From the NCBI GenBank assembly GCA_021173225.1, contig JAJOLK010000015.1:33387-97386 (forward strand): a DNA stretch of 64,000 bases, given 5' to 3'. Below are positions 30,323 through 39,359 of this stretch, piece after piece. This stretch comes from Phycisphaerales bacterium PN19_bin_20 (GTDB lineage: Bacteria > Planctomycetota > Phycisphaerae > Phycisphaerales > UBA1924). A program made the translations under genes and the position numbers. Below the pieces are notes generated by a model. That model searched no databases, was not told the origin of the DNA, and saw only the letters and a program-made list of their open reading frames with translations. Position 1 is the first letter of the stretch. The number at the start of each line of letters is the position of its first letter.

Positions 30323-33300
30323 ATGTCCGCTTCCACACCCCCCACTCCCCCCACGCCCCCCACGCCCCGCACTTCCGCCCCGCCTCTCACTGCCGCCACG
30401 AATCCAGCCATAGGCGAGCCGCGCAAGGGCAACCCGTTCAAGGACACCCTGAACCTTCCGCAGACGACCTTCGGCATGAAAGCCGACCTGGTCAAGAACG
30501 AGCCGGCCAGCGTGCAGCGCTGGAACGCCCTTGACGGCATCGGCTTGTATGCCAAGCTGCGCGAGCTGGGCGAGGGCCGCCCGCGGTTTGTGCTGCACGA
30601 CGGCCCGCCGTACGCCAACGGCAGCATCCACCTCGGGCACCTGATGAACAAGTGTCTCAAGGACTTCGTGGTCCGAGCCCGGACGATGGCCGGGTTTGAT
30701 GTTCCGTTTGTGCCGGGCTGGGACTGCCACGGCCTGCCTATCGAGCACAAGGTGATGACCGAGCTTGCCGAGAAGAAAGAGTTGGCCAAGCTGCAGGCAA
30801 TGCCCGAGGGTGAGCGGAAGATGTCCGTCCGCGCCGCGTGCCAGGCGTATGCAACCAAGTACGTAGAGCTGCACAAACAGCAGATGACCCGCCTGCTGAC
30901 CAACGCCGACTACGCTCATCCATACCTGACGATGACCCCGAGCTTCGAGGGCGCGACTCTTGAGGTGCTCGCGGGGCTGATGGACCAGTCGCTGGTCTAC
31001 CGCGCGCTCAAGCCGGTGCACTGGAGCATCGACAACCAGACGGCCCTTGCCGAGGCCGAGCTTGAGTATTATGACCGCCAGGACATGAGCGCGTATGTTG
31101 ACTTCGAGGCCGCGGACAAAGACGCGGTCTATCGCGCCTTCGGTCTGGTCGAGCCGGCCACCGACGCCAGCGACGAGGTTGAGCTAAATGAGCCCGGCAA
31201 GCCCGTGCCCGGGCAGCTGCCTGATCAGACGCCGACGTTCATGATCTGGACGACCACGCCGTGGACGCTGCCGGCGAACGTCGCGATAGCGGTGAACCCT
31301 CGCCTCGAGTACGCCTTGGTCTGGGTCGATGGCAACGTGACGGTCATGGCCGCCAACCAGATCGAGAAGGTCTGCCAGATGGCCCGCAGCGAGGAGGTGG
31401 TGGTGCTGGCGCGGGCGAACGGCGACAAGCTTGTAGGCCTGCGCTATAAGCACCCGTTCGTTGAGGACGCGCTGCACGAAGGCGCGGCGTTCCGCGTCGT
31501 CGCCGCCGATTACGTGACGCTCGATGACGGCACCGGGCTCGTCCACACCGCGCCGGGCCACGGCACCGAGGACTACCAAACCGGGTTAGCCTGCGCCCTG
31601 CCCATCTACTGCCCCGTCCGCGCTAACGGGACTTACGACGTGACCGTGCCCGAGTGGCTGCGCGGGAAGTTCATCTGGAAGGCCAACGCCGAGATCGTTG
31701 AACACCTGCGCGCCAGCGGGCACTTGTTCCATGACCACACGTTTACCCACTCGTACCCGCACGACTGGCGCAGCAAGACGCCGGTGATCTTCCGCTGCAC
31801 CGAGCAGTGGTTCGTCGCCATCGACGGGCGTGGCGGCAAGGCGGGCGTTGACCTGCGCGCGATGGCGCTGCGGGCCGTCAACCTGGCCAACCCAGACGCC
31901 GTGCGCTTCGTGCCCGAGTGGGGCCGCAACCGCATGCGCGGGATGCTTGAGAGCCGCCCCGACTGGTGCATCAGCCGCCAGCGGGCCTGGGGCCTGCCGA
32001 TCCCGGCGTTCATGCGCGTGGGGCCCGAGGGCGAGCCGGTGGCGTTCATGACCGCCGCAAGCATCCGCGCAGTGGCGCTGGTCGTCCGTGAGGACGGGGC
32101 CGACGCGTGGTTCACCCAGACGCCCGCCGAACTGCTCAAGCATTACAACCCTGCAACTGACCCTGACCCCGCCGCCGCGGCGCTGGGTGCATGGCCAGCG
32201 GCGCTCGCGGGCCTCAGCAAAGGGCCTGACATCCTTGACGTGTGGTTTGAGAGCGGCAGCTCTTGGAACAGTTGCATGCGTCAGCGCGGGCTTGACTTCC
32301 CTATCGACCTGTACCTCGAAGGCTCAGACCAGCACCGAGGATGGTTCCAGCTCTCGCTGCTGCCGGCCCTTGGCGTGATGGGCTGCGCGCCTTACAAGAC
32401 CCTGCTGACCCACGGGTTCATGGTCGACAAAGACGGCAAGAAATTGAGCAAATCAAAGGGTGACAGCGTTGAGGGCCTGCTCGCCAAGTACGGAGCCGAC
32501 GTGCTGCGCTGGTGGGTCAGCTCGCTAGCGTATGAGAACGATGTTAAGGCCGACGAGACCTACTTTGATGCCGCTGGCGAGAGCTACCGCAAGATCCGCA
32601 ATACCTTACGTTTCATGCTCAGCAACCTCTTCGATTTCACGCCCAGCGTCGAGGGCGATGGCGACGGCCGCCAGCCCAACGCCGGGCACTGTATTGACCT
32701 GGCAGGGCTCGCGCCAACCTCGCTGGACGCTTGGGTGCTGGACCAGTTCAACACCCTCTCTCGCGCGGCCACAACCGCCTATCAGCACTATGAGTTCCGT
32801 GCCGCACACCTGGCGCTCTACGACTTCGCCAACAATACCCTCAGCGCCGTGTACTGCGCTGCCATCAAAGACCGACTTTACTGCGACGCGCCGGGCAGCT
32901 CGCGACGCCGTGCCACACAGACAGTGCTCTTCGTGCTCGTCGACGGGCTCTCCCGCCTGCTCGCCCCGGTGCTCTGTCATACCGCCGACGAGGTCTACCG
33001 CGCGCTGTGGAAGGTCGGCGAGCCCGGCCAGAGCGCCGACCCGCAAACCTGCGTACACCTTAAGCGGTTCATCGCGCACGGCTTAGCAGCGGGCCAACCC
33101 TCCTTCGGCCAACCGGCGTTCGCCGTCACGGCCGACCCCGCGTGGACCAACGTCATGGCCCTTCGCGAACGCGCGATGGTCGCCATTGAGGGGGCCAAGA
33201 AGTCTCTCGGCGTCGAGAACCCGCTGGACATGGGCCTAACGCTGCCCGACGACGAGGGCAAGCTTGCACGGTTCAACCCCGCCGAGTTGGCCGACCTCTT

Positions 33301-33490
33301 CAACGTCTCGCGCATAACGCTGGGCCCGGCGTCGACCGCCGTCACCGTTGCAGACCTGCGGGCCGAGCCGCTCTGCGAGCGCAGCCGCAAACGCGACGCG
33401 ACCGTCCGCCCACGCAAACTTCCGGCATCCATGGGCGGCGGCACCGCGAACCTCTGCGACCGCGACGCACACGCGATCGGTGCCGTGTGA
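30323..33490 (+). CDS. ileS: Isoleucyl-tRNA synthetase
   Basis: IleRS charges tRNA-Ile. The class I motifs are present: HIGH variant 'PYANGSIHLGHLMNK' near residue 105 and KMSKS variant 'DGKKLSKSKGDSVEG' near 710. Also visible are 'FVPGWDCHGLPIEHKVM', the editing-domain pattern 'FMIWTTTPWTLPANVAIAVNP' and 'GTGLVHTAPGHGTEDY', and 'GSDQHRGWFQLSLL'. Length is 1055 aa (usual ~930). The N-terminus has a Pro/Thr tract (PPTPPTPPTPRT) encoded by C-rich repeats, absent from the family. The C-terminal zinc ribbon is degenerate: 'LCERSRKRD' and 'LCDRDAHAIG' stand where CxRC pairs are expected. SD AAGGA is 9 nt upstream of the ATG. Confidence 0.97.
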   Translation: MSASTPPTPPTPPTPRTSAPPLTAATNPAIGEPRKGNPFKDTLNLPQTTFGMKADLVKNEPASVQRWNALDGIGLYAKLRELGEGRPRFVLHDGPPYANGSIHLGHLMNKCLKDFVVRARTMAGFDVPFVPGWDCHGLPIEHKVMTELAEKKELAKLQAMPEGERKMSVRAACQAYATKYVELHKQQMTRLLTNADYAHPYLTMTPSFEGATLEVLAGLMDQSLVYRALKPVHWSIDNQTALAEAELEYYDRQDMSAYVDFEAADKDAVYRAFGLVEPATDASDEVELNEPGKPVPGQLPDQTPTFMIWTTTPWTLPANVAIAVNPRLEYALVWVDGNVTVMAANQIEKVCQMARSEEVVVLARANGDKLVGLRYKHPFVEDALHEGAAFRVVAADYVTLDDGTGLVHTAPGHGTEDYQTGLACALPIYCPVRANGTYDVTVPEWLRGKFIWKANAEIVEHLRASGHLFHDHTFTHSYPHDWRSKTPVIFRCTEQWFVAIDGRGGKAGVDLRAMALRAVNLANPDAVRFVPEWGRNRMRGMLESRPDWCISRQRAWGLPIPAFMRVGPEGEPVAFMTAASIRAVALVVREDGADAWFTQTPAELLKHYNPATDPDPAAAALGAWPAALAGLSKGPDILDVWFESGSSWNSCMRQRGLDFPIDLYLEGSDQHRGWFQLSLLPALGVMGCAPYKTLLTHGFMVDKDGKKLSKSKGDSVEGLLAKYGADVLRWWVSSLAYENDVKADETYFDAAGESYRKIRNTLRFMLSNLFDFTPSVEGDGDGRQPNAGHCIDLAGLAPTSLDAWVLDQFNTLSRAATTAYQHYEFRAAHLALYDFANNTLSAVYCAAIKDRLYCDAPGSSRRRATQTVLFVLVDGLSRLLAPVLCHTADEVYRALWKVGEPGQSADPQTCVHLKRFIAHGLAAGQPSFGQPAFAVTADPAWTNVMALRERAMVAIEGAKKSLGVENPLDMGLTLPDDEGKLARFNPAELADLFNVSRITLGPASTAVTVADLRAEPLCERSRKRDATVRPRKLPASMGGGTANLCDRDAHAIGAV

Positions 33491-33630
33491 GACCATTCGC
33501 AATCGCTCCCATTGCGCCCGCAACCTTGGCCGGCGCAGCGAGCCGCCGAGCGGGGCGTTGGCCCTACCCCGCGACACCGCCATTTAGGAGTCGGTGAGGA
33601 TCGACGCGATTCAACGCGGTTTAAGCTAGC

Positions 33631-34809
33631 TTAGAACGTGAAGTTTGACCAGGGGTTGGTCGAGCCGATGCCAGCGCCGCCGGTGTCGCCGCTGATGGCA
33701 ACGCTGTTTGGTGCGACGACGATGGGACCGACTCTGTTGTTGGCGACGATGACCCAGTTGGTGGCGTTTCCCGAGCAGGTATTACGGACAATGATGTTAC
33801 CGGTGCCGACCACGTCGATACCGCGGTTGGCATTTGTGCAGGTGTTTCCATCGATTCGGTTGTCGTTATTGAGGACCAGAATGTTTGGCTGAGTGTTGCC
33901 GAAGGTTCCTCCGTTCTGTGAACAGTTGTTGTCCAGTGCAACACCTCGCCACGTAAGGGTGATGCCGGGGCCGGAATTGAGCTGGGCGACGCACCGGGAT
34001 ACGACCACGTTGCTCCCGGCGCGGATTCCGCCGTCGGTGTTCCCCGAGGCGTCGGATTCGGAGACAATGCCACTACTGATGTTGATGCCATAGCCGTTGT
34101 TCTGTGTCGCTTGGCAGCGAGTGATCGTGCCCCCGCCGGTGAAGCCGTTGCCGCCGTTTGCTTGAGACACGCAGCCCTCGATAACTCCGCTCACCTCGAA
34201 CCCGCTCCCGGCGTTGCCGGTGGCGATGCAGCCCCGGATGACGGAGCGCTCGAAGCCAACCGAGTCGAGTCCGTCGCCGCCGTTGCCCGTGAACACGCAC
34301 CTCTCGACGATCGCACCGCCTGCGATGCTGATCCCGTCCAGCCTGCACCTTGCGGCGTGGATCTCGGTGAACGAAGAGTCCGGCGCGTCGCAATCGATCC
34401 CGTTGCCGGTCGCCTCGATGACCGATCCCCGAAGCACCTTGCAGCGGGCGGCGACGGCGTTGATCTTGATCGCGTGCGTTGCCTCGCCGACCTCGGACAC
34501 GCCGTCGATTTGGAAGCCGTTGAGATCGAGCGTGACGCCGGGGGCGTTGACGGTGATGATCGCCGTCACGAGAGAGGGCGCGAAAAGGTTCCCCGTCAGG
34601 TAATAAGATCCCGGCTGCGAGACGGTGATGGGGACCTGCGACTGAGAGAGGGGCGTGCGCGGCTCGACCTCCTGCAGCGTCTTGTTCGTCGGGGCTACCG
34701 GCCCCACCGGTGGCGTGAGCGGCCCGGCGAACACGAAACCCGCCATAGAGATGAGCACGGCGGTGGCGATGGTTGCGAAACCAACGGTCCGAGCGGTCTG
34801 TGCGTTCAT
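33631..34809 (-). CDS. Secreted right-handed parallel beta-helix protein (paralog A)
   Basis: A 392-aa protein with a signal peptide (MNAQTARTVGFATIATAVLISMAGFVFAG), a conserved block 'GPVAPTNKTLQEVEPRTPLS', a strand-rich cap 'ITVSQPGSYYLTGNLFAP' and 'VTLDLNGFQIDGV', then right-handed beta-helix turns with Asn/Gly-rich rungs: 'GNGIDCD', 'VERCVFTGNGGDGLDSV', 'IRGCIATGNAGSGFEVSGVIEGCVSQANGGNGFTG', 'RCQATQNNGYGINIS'. Every rung contributes a Cys or Ser plus 'NGG/NAG'. The end 'IIVRNTCSGNATNWVIVANNRVGPIV' is shared with the adjacent paralog. ATG 34809 is chosen over the track start because AGGAGA lies 8 nt upstream. Likely a surface or polysaccharide-interacting protein; no catalytic residues assigned. 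Confidence 0.85.
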   Translation of the reverse strand: MNAQTARTVGFATIATAVLISMAGFVFAGPLTPPVGPVAPTNKTLQEVEPRTPLSQSQVPITVSQPGSYYLTGNLFAPSLVTAIITVNAPGVTLDLNGFQIDGVSEVGEATHAIKINAVAARCKVLRGSVIEATGNGIDCDAPDSSFTEIHAARCRLDGISIAGGAIVERCVFTGNGGDGLDSVGFERSVIRGCIATGNAGSGFEVSGVIEGCVSQANGGNGFTGGGTITRCQATQNNGYGINISSGIVSESDASGNTDGGIRAGSNVVVSRCVAQLNSGPGITLTWRGVALDNNCSQNGGTFGNTQPNILVLNNDNRIDGNTCTNANRGIDVVGTGNIIVRNTCSGNATNWVIVANNRVGPIVVAPNSVAISGDTGGAGIGSTNPWSNFTF

Positions 34810-34844
34810 TGGTGGTCTCCTAGCAAAGTGCAGCGACAAAATGT

Positions 34845-36122
34845 TCAATACGAGAAGTTGGCGTTGGGGTCGGTGGTGGTCAGGGTGCTGGCAGCCCCGC
34901 TCCCGTTCACGCCGGCGGTGGCGGCGCCGGTGCGATCGATGATGGGGCCGTAATAGTTATTGGCGACGATGGTCCAGTTTGTGGCGTTGCCGCTGCAGGT
35001 GTTCCTGATGATGATGTTGCCAGCGCCGTCGACGTCGATACCGCGGTCGGCACCCACAGAATTATTACCTTCAATGCGGTTGTCGCCCCCGGTGGCCAGG
35101 ATACCCGCTCCGTTCGCGACACCGAAGCCGTTGAGGGTGCAGGTGTTGTTGATGATGGAGCAGCCCGAAGCGGCACTGATGCCGTTGCCGGTGTTGTTCC
35201 GGGAGACGCACGACTCCACGCGGCTGCCGTCGCCTACGGCGATGCCGTTACCGATGTTATTAGTTGCGGTGCAATCGCGGACCACGCACCCAAAGCTGGT
35301 GGTGATGCCGTTTCCGGTGTTTTGATTGGACGCGCTGGCGGTAAGTACGCTGCTCGCGCCCATATCGATGCCTGCGCCGCCGTTGGTGTAGGCCGTGATG
35401 CCAGAGAGCACGCAGTTGGTGCTGGCATCGATGCCTTGCAAGGCGTTGTTGTTGGCGACGCAATCCGTGGCCCGCGACGCAATGCCAAGGCGAAAGCCCG
35501 CCTGTGCATTTGACTTGGCGACGCAGCCACGCACCACGCCGCCGCTAGCGACGCGGAAGCCGTTCTGCCCGTTGCCCTCGGCGATGCAATTCTCAACGGT
35601 GGAATCTTGGCCCACGTTGATGCCGTCCCAGCCGTTGCCGATGGCGTGGATGTTCTGCACGATGGATTTGCTGCCAACCTGATCAACCAGGTGCACGCCC
35701 CCGTTGCCCCACGAACGCACGATGCCGTTGCGCACGGTGACGTTGTTGCTGAGTGCGCCGCCTGACGTGAATGCGTTGAGCGAGCCGGCGACGCCGATCA
35801 ATGAGAAACCGTTGAGATCGATGGTGATGTTGGGGGCGTTGAGCCTTATGCCGTGCTTGGCCGACTGGCCGGTGAGGTTGCTCGCAAAGTAATAGGAGCC
35901 GCTCTGCGTAATGATAAACACGCTGTTGGCATCGCCCGGCGTGTTGGTCGCATTGATCGCGATGCGCGGCTCCACCTCCTGCAGCGTCTTGTTCGTCGGT
36001 GCCACCGGCCCAGCCGGCGGCAACAGCGGCCCAGCGAACGCCATCCCGCCAAGTCCGGCCGCGACCAGCGCAGCGCCGATTGTCCCAATCTTTAACATCC
36101 GCTGTGTGGCGTGCGCGATCAT
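34845..36122 (-). CDS. Secreted right-handed parallel beta-helix protein (paralog B)
   Basis: A 425-aa paralog of the downstream gene. The start at ATG 36122 (MIAHATQRMLKIGTIGAALVAAG) has AAGGAG 7 nt upstream and makes a normal signal peptide ending near 'GMAFAG'; the longer track ORF begins in GC-rich noncoding sequence. It shares 'GPVAPTNKTLQEVEPR', then 'NATNTPGDANSVFIITQSGSYYFASNL' and 'NITIDLNGFSLIGV', followed by beta-helix rungs such as 'VQNIHAIGNGWDGINVG', 'VENCIAEGNGQNGFRVASGGVVRGCVAKSNAQAGFRLG', 'VRDCTATNNIGNGIAVG'. The ending 'IIIRNTCSGNATNWTIVANNYYGPII' matches paralog A. The 35-bp spacing suggests co-transcription and tandem duplication. Confidence 0.85.
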   Translation of the reverse strand: MIAHATQRMLKIGTIGAALVAAGLGGMAFAGPLLPPAGPVAPTNKTLQEVEPRIAINATNTPGDANSVFIITQSGSYYFASNLTGQSAKHGIRLNAPNITIDLNGFSLIGVAGSLNAFTSGGALSNNVTVRNGIVRSWGNGGVHLVDQVGSKSIVQNIHAIGNGWDGINVGQDSTVENCIAEGNGQNGFRVASGGVVRGCVAKSNAQAGFRLGIASRATDCVANNNALQGIDASTNCVLSGITAYTNGGAGIDMGASSVLTASASNQNTGNGITTSFGCVVRDCTATNNIGNGIAVGDGSRVESCVSRNNTGNGISAASGCSIINNTCTLNGFGVANGAGILATGGDNRIEGNNSVGADRGIDVDGAGNIIIRNTCSGNATNWTIVANNYYGPIIDRTGAATAGVNGSGAASTLTTTDPNANFSY

Positions 36123-36496
36123 CTGTGGCTCCTTGGCCGCGTGGTGTGCGAACATCCCCCAACCCGCAGTACATGCGGAGCCGAGACGCCATTGGGCCAA
36201 AAATGTTTCTGCCGTGAGAGCCGTCGAGGCCGGCCCACTGATCGGGCCCGCCCCCCCCGGTGTTCTCGGCCCCCCCACGCCCCCACGCTCCCACGCCCTC
36301 CCCACCCTTCCGCTCGCCGCCGTTCACGCCGTAGCCCCCAAACCGCCCGCCCGCCGCGCATCAGCATTCAGCGCGAGCAACGCCCGCCGCCGCAGCGCGC
36401 GCAAACGAGCGAGCCCCGTCAAGCACACAACCCCGATGCCCTTTCGGGACCGGTGTTGGTTGGTGCTGAGGCGTAGGCCCCGTCAAAGTAGAGAAG
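36123..36496. other. Intergenic region upstream of the beta-helix pair, C-tract rich, nothing else recognised
   Basis: About 370 bp between the beta-helix operon start and tRNA-Tyr. It contains plus-strand C-tracts (GCCCCCCCCGG, GGCCCCCCCACGCCCCCACGC) similar to those at other gene boundaries in the window. The ORFs listed over it are shadows. The promoter for the beta-helix genes must be here but no convincing -35/-10 pair was identified. Confidence 0.4.
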
Positions 36497-36580
36497 TGGG
36501 CGCGGAGGGATTCGAACCCCCGAAGGCGTTAAGCCAACAGATTTACAGTCTGCCCCGATTGGCCACTCCGGCACGCGCCC
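36497..36580 (-). tRNA. tRNA-Tyr (GTA)
   Basis: An 84-nt class II tRNA. Acceptor arms GGGCGCG/CGCGCCC pair fully. The anticodon stem is GCAGA/TCTGT with loop CTGTAAA, giving anticodon GTA (Tyr). A long variable arm (TGGCTTAACGCCTTC) is present as expected for Tyr, and the T arm is GGGGG-TTCGAAT-CCCTC. Discriminator A; CCA is not encoded. Confidence 0.95.
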
Positions 36581-36718
36581 AGGGGACTGCTCCCACGCTC
36601 TCGCGCGGGCCTCCAGTTTAGATGTTCGCCACCCCCGAGGCAAGCCGCCCACCCCGCACTCGCGCATCAGCACTCACGCCGCCCGAACTTGGGCCGCCCG
36701 TTCACGCGCCGCCCACAC

Positions 36719-37450
36719 TCATGCGCCTGCACCAGCCGAGTCCGGCCCGGTCCAGCCACGCCCCAACAACGCCGTCAGCACCGTCCGTGCCTGCGCGTCC
36801 AGGTGCGAGCCTTCACTCACCGGCCCCCCGTCAGCCGAGTTATCGACCACAAACCTCGCCGCCGCCCGCTTGCGCTCAAGTGACCACTGGGCCGCCTCGC
36901 GCCGATCCAACTCATGCTCGTCCCACCCGCGCGTGGCCTTGACCCGCGCCAACCGCACCTCGCGCGGCGTATCAACGAACACCACCGCATCGCACTCTGT
37001 CTCCAGCCCCGCTTCGAGCAGTAGCGGCGCATCGATGACAAACACGCGCGCCCCCGCCTTGATCGCCCGCTGCATCTCCTCGCCGCGCTCAAGGTGGATC
37101 AGCGGGTGGATCAGCCCCTCCAGGCGCGACCGCTGCGCAGCGTCGGCAAACACTCGCGCCGCGACAAACGCCCGGTCAACCTCGCCCTCGGCGTCCAGCA
37201 CCCCCGGCCCCCACCACTCTTTCAGCTTGTCTCGGACGCCCGGCGTCTTCAGCAGCGCCCGCGCAGTCGCGTCCGAGTCACTTACCGCCGCCCCGGCCCG
37301 CGCAAACGCCCGCGCTACGGCCGACTTCCCGGCCCCGATTCCGCCGGTCAGACCGATTACCACCAATCCCACCGCGCGATCGCCCCGCGCCCTGTGGCCA
37401 TCTCGCGCGCCCTGCCCGTCCCCCGCACTTTCGCCCTGTTGCGCACTCAC
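36719..37450 (-). CDS. coaE: Dephospho-CoA kinase
   Basis: CoaE phosphorylates dephospho-CoA in the last step of coenzyme A synthesis. The P-loop 'VIGLTGGIGAGKSAVARAFARAGA' begins near residue 31, followed by 'VSDSDATARALLKTPGVRDKL', 'IHPLIHLERGEEMQRAI', 'VFVIDAPLLLEAGLETECDAVVFVDTPREVRLARVKATRGWDEHELDRREAAQWSLERKRAAARFVVDN', which covers the CoA-binding and LID regions. 243 aa. The first ~29 residues (Gly/Arg-rich) are not family-like, so the true start may be near 'LVVIGLTG'. The annotated ATG overlaps the stop of the upstream PH-domain gene (ATGA). Confidence 0.95.
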   Translation of the reverse strand: MSAQQGESAGDGQGARDGHRARGDRAVGLVVIGLTGGIGAGKSAVARAFARAGAAVSDSDATARALLKTPGVRDKLKEWWGPGVLDAEGEVDRAFVAARVFADAAQRSRLEGLIHPLIHLERGEEMQRAIKAGARVFVIDAPLLLEAGLETECDAVVFVDTPREVRLARVKATRGWDEHELDRREAAQWSLERKRAAARFVVDNSADGGPVSEGSHLDAQARTVLTALLGRGWTGPDSAGAGA

Positions 37451-37989
37451 CGCCCGCGCCCCGCAACCTTGTCAATCGCCTCGCGGGTCAGCGCCACCCG
37501 CTGGTGCGGCTGGTCGATCATGAACCACGAAAACTCACCCGCCACGCCGCCCGCAGCCGCCGTGCTCACCACGATCGTCCCGAGCCCAAACAGCCGCTCT
37601 CGTAGCGACCGATACAGCGTCAGGTTGACCACATCGGTCAAACGCGCCTCGGCCACGCTCTGCCGCAGCACACCACTCACGCGCACGATCCTCCGGTCCG
37701 TCAGCATGTACAGCCGCGTCGCGCGGTCAATCGTCAGCCAGATCAGCACCCCGCAGGTGCACACAACCCCGGCCGCCGCCACGGCCTGAGGCCGCCCCAA
37801 GTCCACCACCCCGACCACGTCAATCAAATACGCCGCCAGCGCCACCGCCCCCGCCAGCAGCAACGAGCCGGCCTTGCGCAGCAAGATGAACCACAGGCTG
37901 GGCTTGCACGCCACGATCACCACCTCACCGTCCTGCAGCAGGCCAGCGGTCGTCAGGCCGGGGGTCGAGGGCAGCGCGGGGGCGCTCAC
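37447..37989 (-). CDS. Bacterial PH-domain (YdbS-like) membrane protein
   Basis: A 180-aa protein with two membrane segments (about 32-56, FILLRKAGSLLLAGAVALAAYLIDVV, and 68-88, AVAAAGVVCTCGVLIWLTI) followed by a bacterial PH domain: 'RLYMLTDRRIVRVSGVLRQSVAEARLTDVVNLTLYRSLRERLFGLGTIVVSTA', the bPH_2 signature (Y.LTd.Ri....G.......ei.l..i..v.v.qs...Rl.g.G.i.v). Role unknown; members are often inner-membrane proteins. It overlaps hpt and coaE by 4 bp each, forming a tight hpt-PH-coaE string. Confidence 0.85.
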   Translation of the reverse strand: MSAPALPSTPGLTTAGLLQDGEVVIVACKPSLWFILLRKAGSLLLAGAVALAAYLIDVVGVVDLGRPQAVAAAGVVCTCGVLIWLTIDRATRLYMLTDRRIVRVSGVLRQSVAEARLTDVVNLTLYRSLRERLFGLGTIVVSTAAAGGVAGEFSWFMIDQPHQRVALTREAIDKVAGRGR

Positions 37990-38546
37990 AGGATGAGTTC
38001 CGAAACGTCAGGCAAGTTGCGGTATAGCCCATCGTGATCCAGCCCGTACCCCACCACAAACCGATCATCAATGTCAAAGCCCGAGTACTCCACAGGCACC
38101 TCTTCGGTACGCCCGCGCGGCTTGCGCTTGTTGAGCAGCACCGCGATCCGCAGGCTCGCTGGGCCCTGCGCCGCGAACACTCGCCGCAGCAGCCCAAGGG
38201 TCTGCCCAGAGTCCAAAATGTCGTCCACGATCAGCACACGCTGGCCCTTGAGGTCGCCCGGCAACGAGTGTGGCGACGTTACGCCCTGGCTTGTCGTCGA
38301 CGCCCCCGGGTAGCTGCTCAGCGTCACCGGGCGGATGCTCAGCGGCACATCCATGCTCCGGATCAGGTCCGCAGCGAACACCAGCGCGCCAGTCAGCACC
38401 GGTACCAGCGTCACCGGCTGCAGCGGCTCGCCCCGCGCCACCGCCGCGGCCTGCTCGGCCCGCAGGTCTCTCGAGACCCGCTCGCCCATCGCCGAAACAC
38501 ATGCCGCGATCTGCTCGCGTGAGATCAGAACCTTGGTCGTGGCCAT
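37986..38546 (-). CDS. hpt: Hypoxanthine phosphoribosyltransferase
   Basis: HPRT salvages hypoxanthine or guanine with PRPP. The 186-aa protein has the N-terminal 'VLISREQIAACVSAMGERVSRDL', the PRPP-contacting loop region 'VPVLTGALVFAADLIRSMDVPLSI' (vLkGa..F..dL.r.i), the PRPP-binding motif 'GQRVLIVDDILDSGQTLGLLRRVF', and the base-binding end 'FVVGYGLDHDGLYRNLPDVSEL'. All match bacterial HPRTs (~180 aa). The gene is 24 bp downstream of ppa and overlaps the PH-domain gene. Confidence 0.95.
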   Translation of the reverse strand: MATTKVLISREQIAACVSAMGERVSRDLRAEQAAAVARGEPLQPVTLVPVLTGALVFAADLIRSMDVPLSIRPVTLSSYPGASTTSQGVTSPHSLPGDLKGQRVLIVDDILDSGQTLGLLRRVFAAQGPASLRIAVLLNKRKPRGRTEEVPVEYSGFDIDDRFVVGYGLDHDGLYRNLPDVSELIL

Positions 38547-38570
38547 TGATTGCCTCCGTTGCCGGCCCGC

Positions 38571-39137
38571 CTAGCTGATCAAACCCTTGATCGTCCCGCG
38601 CTGCCGCGCCTTGAAGTACCGGTCAAGGCTCGCTTCGATGATCCGGTCCGCCTCACTGGCGGGCTTGATCTGGTCGACCTCGACCTGCTTGAGCTCCAGC
38701 GTCTTGTAGTCCTTAAAGAACCGGCGCAGCATCTTGAGCGTGTGCTGCGGAAAATCGTCCAGCGTGCGCCGCTCGCCGTAGATCGGGTCGCTGCTGAGCA
38801 CCGCGATGATCTTGTCGTCCGGTTCGCCCTGGTCCAGCATCGTCATTACGCCCACCGCCCGCGCCTCGCACACGGTCATCGGAGGGATGGCCTCGGTGCA
38901 GTACACCAGCACGTCCAGCGGGTCGTGATCCTCCCCCAAAGTCTGCGGGATGAACCCGTAATTCGCCGGGTAGTACACCGCCGACGAAAGCACACGGTCC
39001 AGCTTGAGCATCCCGGACCCCTTGTCCAGCTCAAACTTCAGGTTCGAGCCCTGCGGGATCTCTATCACGGCCTTAAAGTGCCCGGGCAAATCGCCCGTGC
39101 CCGCCGTTGGAGTTAGATCATGCCAAGGATGCTCCAT
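38571..39137 (-). CDS. ppa: Family I inorganic pyrophosphatase
   Basis: Soluble pyrophosphatase hydrolyses PPi and so pulls biosynthetic reactions forward. 188 aa from ATG 39137. Motifs: 'FKAVIEIPQGSNLKFELDKGSGMLKLDRVL', 'YPANYGFIPQTLGEDHDPLDVLVYC' with the D-x-D-P-x-D metal site, 'RAVGVMTMLDQGEPDDKIIAVLSSDP' and 'FKDYKTLE'. The downstream 'VEVDQIKPASEADRIIEASLDRYF' is typical. The track start (39182) adds 15 residues not seen in the family. It is the first gene of the ppa-hpt-PH-coaE string and is divergent from the lectin-like gene. Confidence 0.97.
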   Translation of the reverse strand: MEHPWHDLTPTAGTGDLPGHFKAVIEIPQGSNLKFELDKGSGMLKLDRVLSSAVYYPANYGFIPQTLGEDHDPLDVLVYCTEAIPPMTVCEARAVGVMTMLDQGEPDDKIIAVLSSDPIYGERRTLDDFPQHTLKMLRRFFKDYKTLELKQVEVDQIKPASEADRIIEASLDRYFKARQRGTIKGLIS

Positions 39138-39359
39138 GGGCCCCGAGGATAGCGGACGTCCGCACCCCGCGCCGCAACCCACCCCGGGCCGACCCTAGAT
39201 TACCAAGATTGCCCCATCGCTCTGCCAAGAGCCCCAACTCGCGGGCACGACGTAAGATCAGTGGCACACTTTCAGAGCCTATTGGATGCTCTGTCCGTCG
39301 GGCCCGAGCCCCTCAAGCTCTGCGAACGAAAAGATCTGACCTCATTTAGGAGCCGTGCT

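Noticed and set aside
36419-36673. 84-aa ORF across the tRNA-Tyr gene
   Set aside because: It is a read-through of the tRNA sequence; the cloverleaf is complete.
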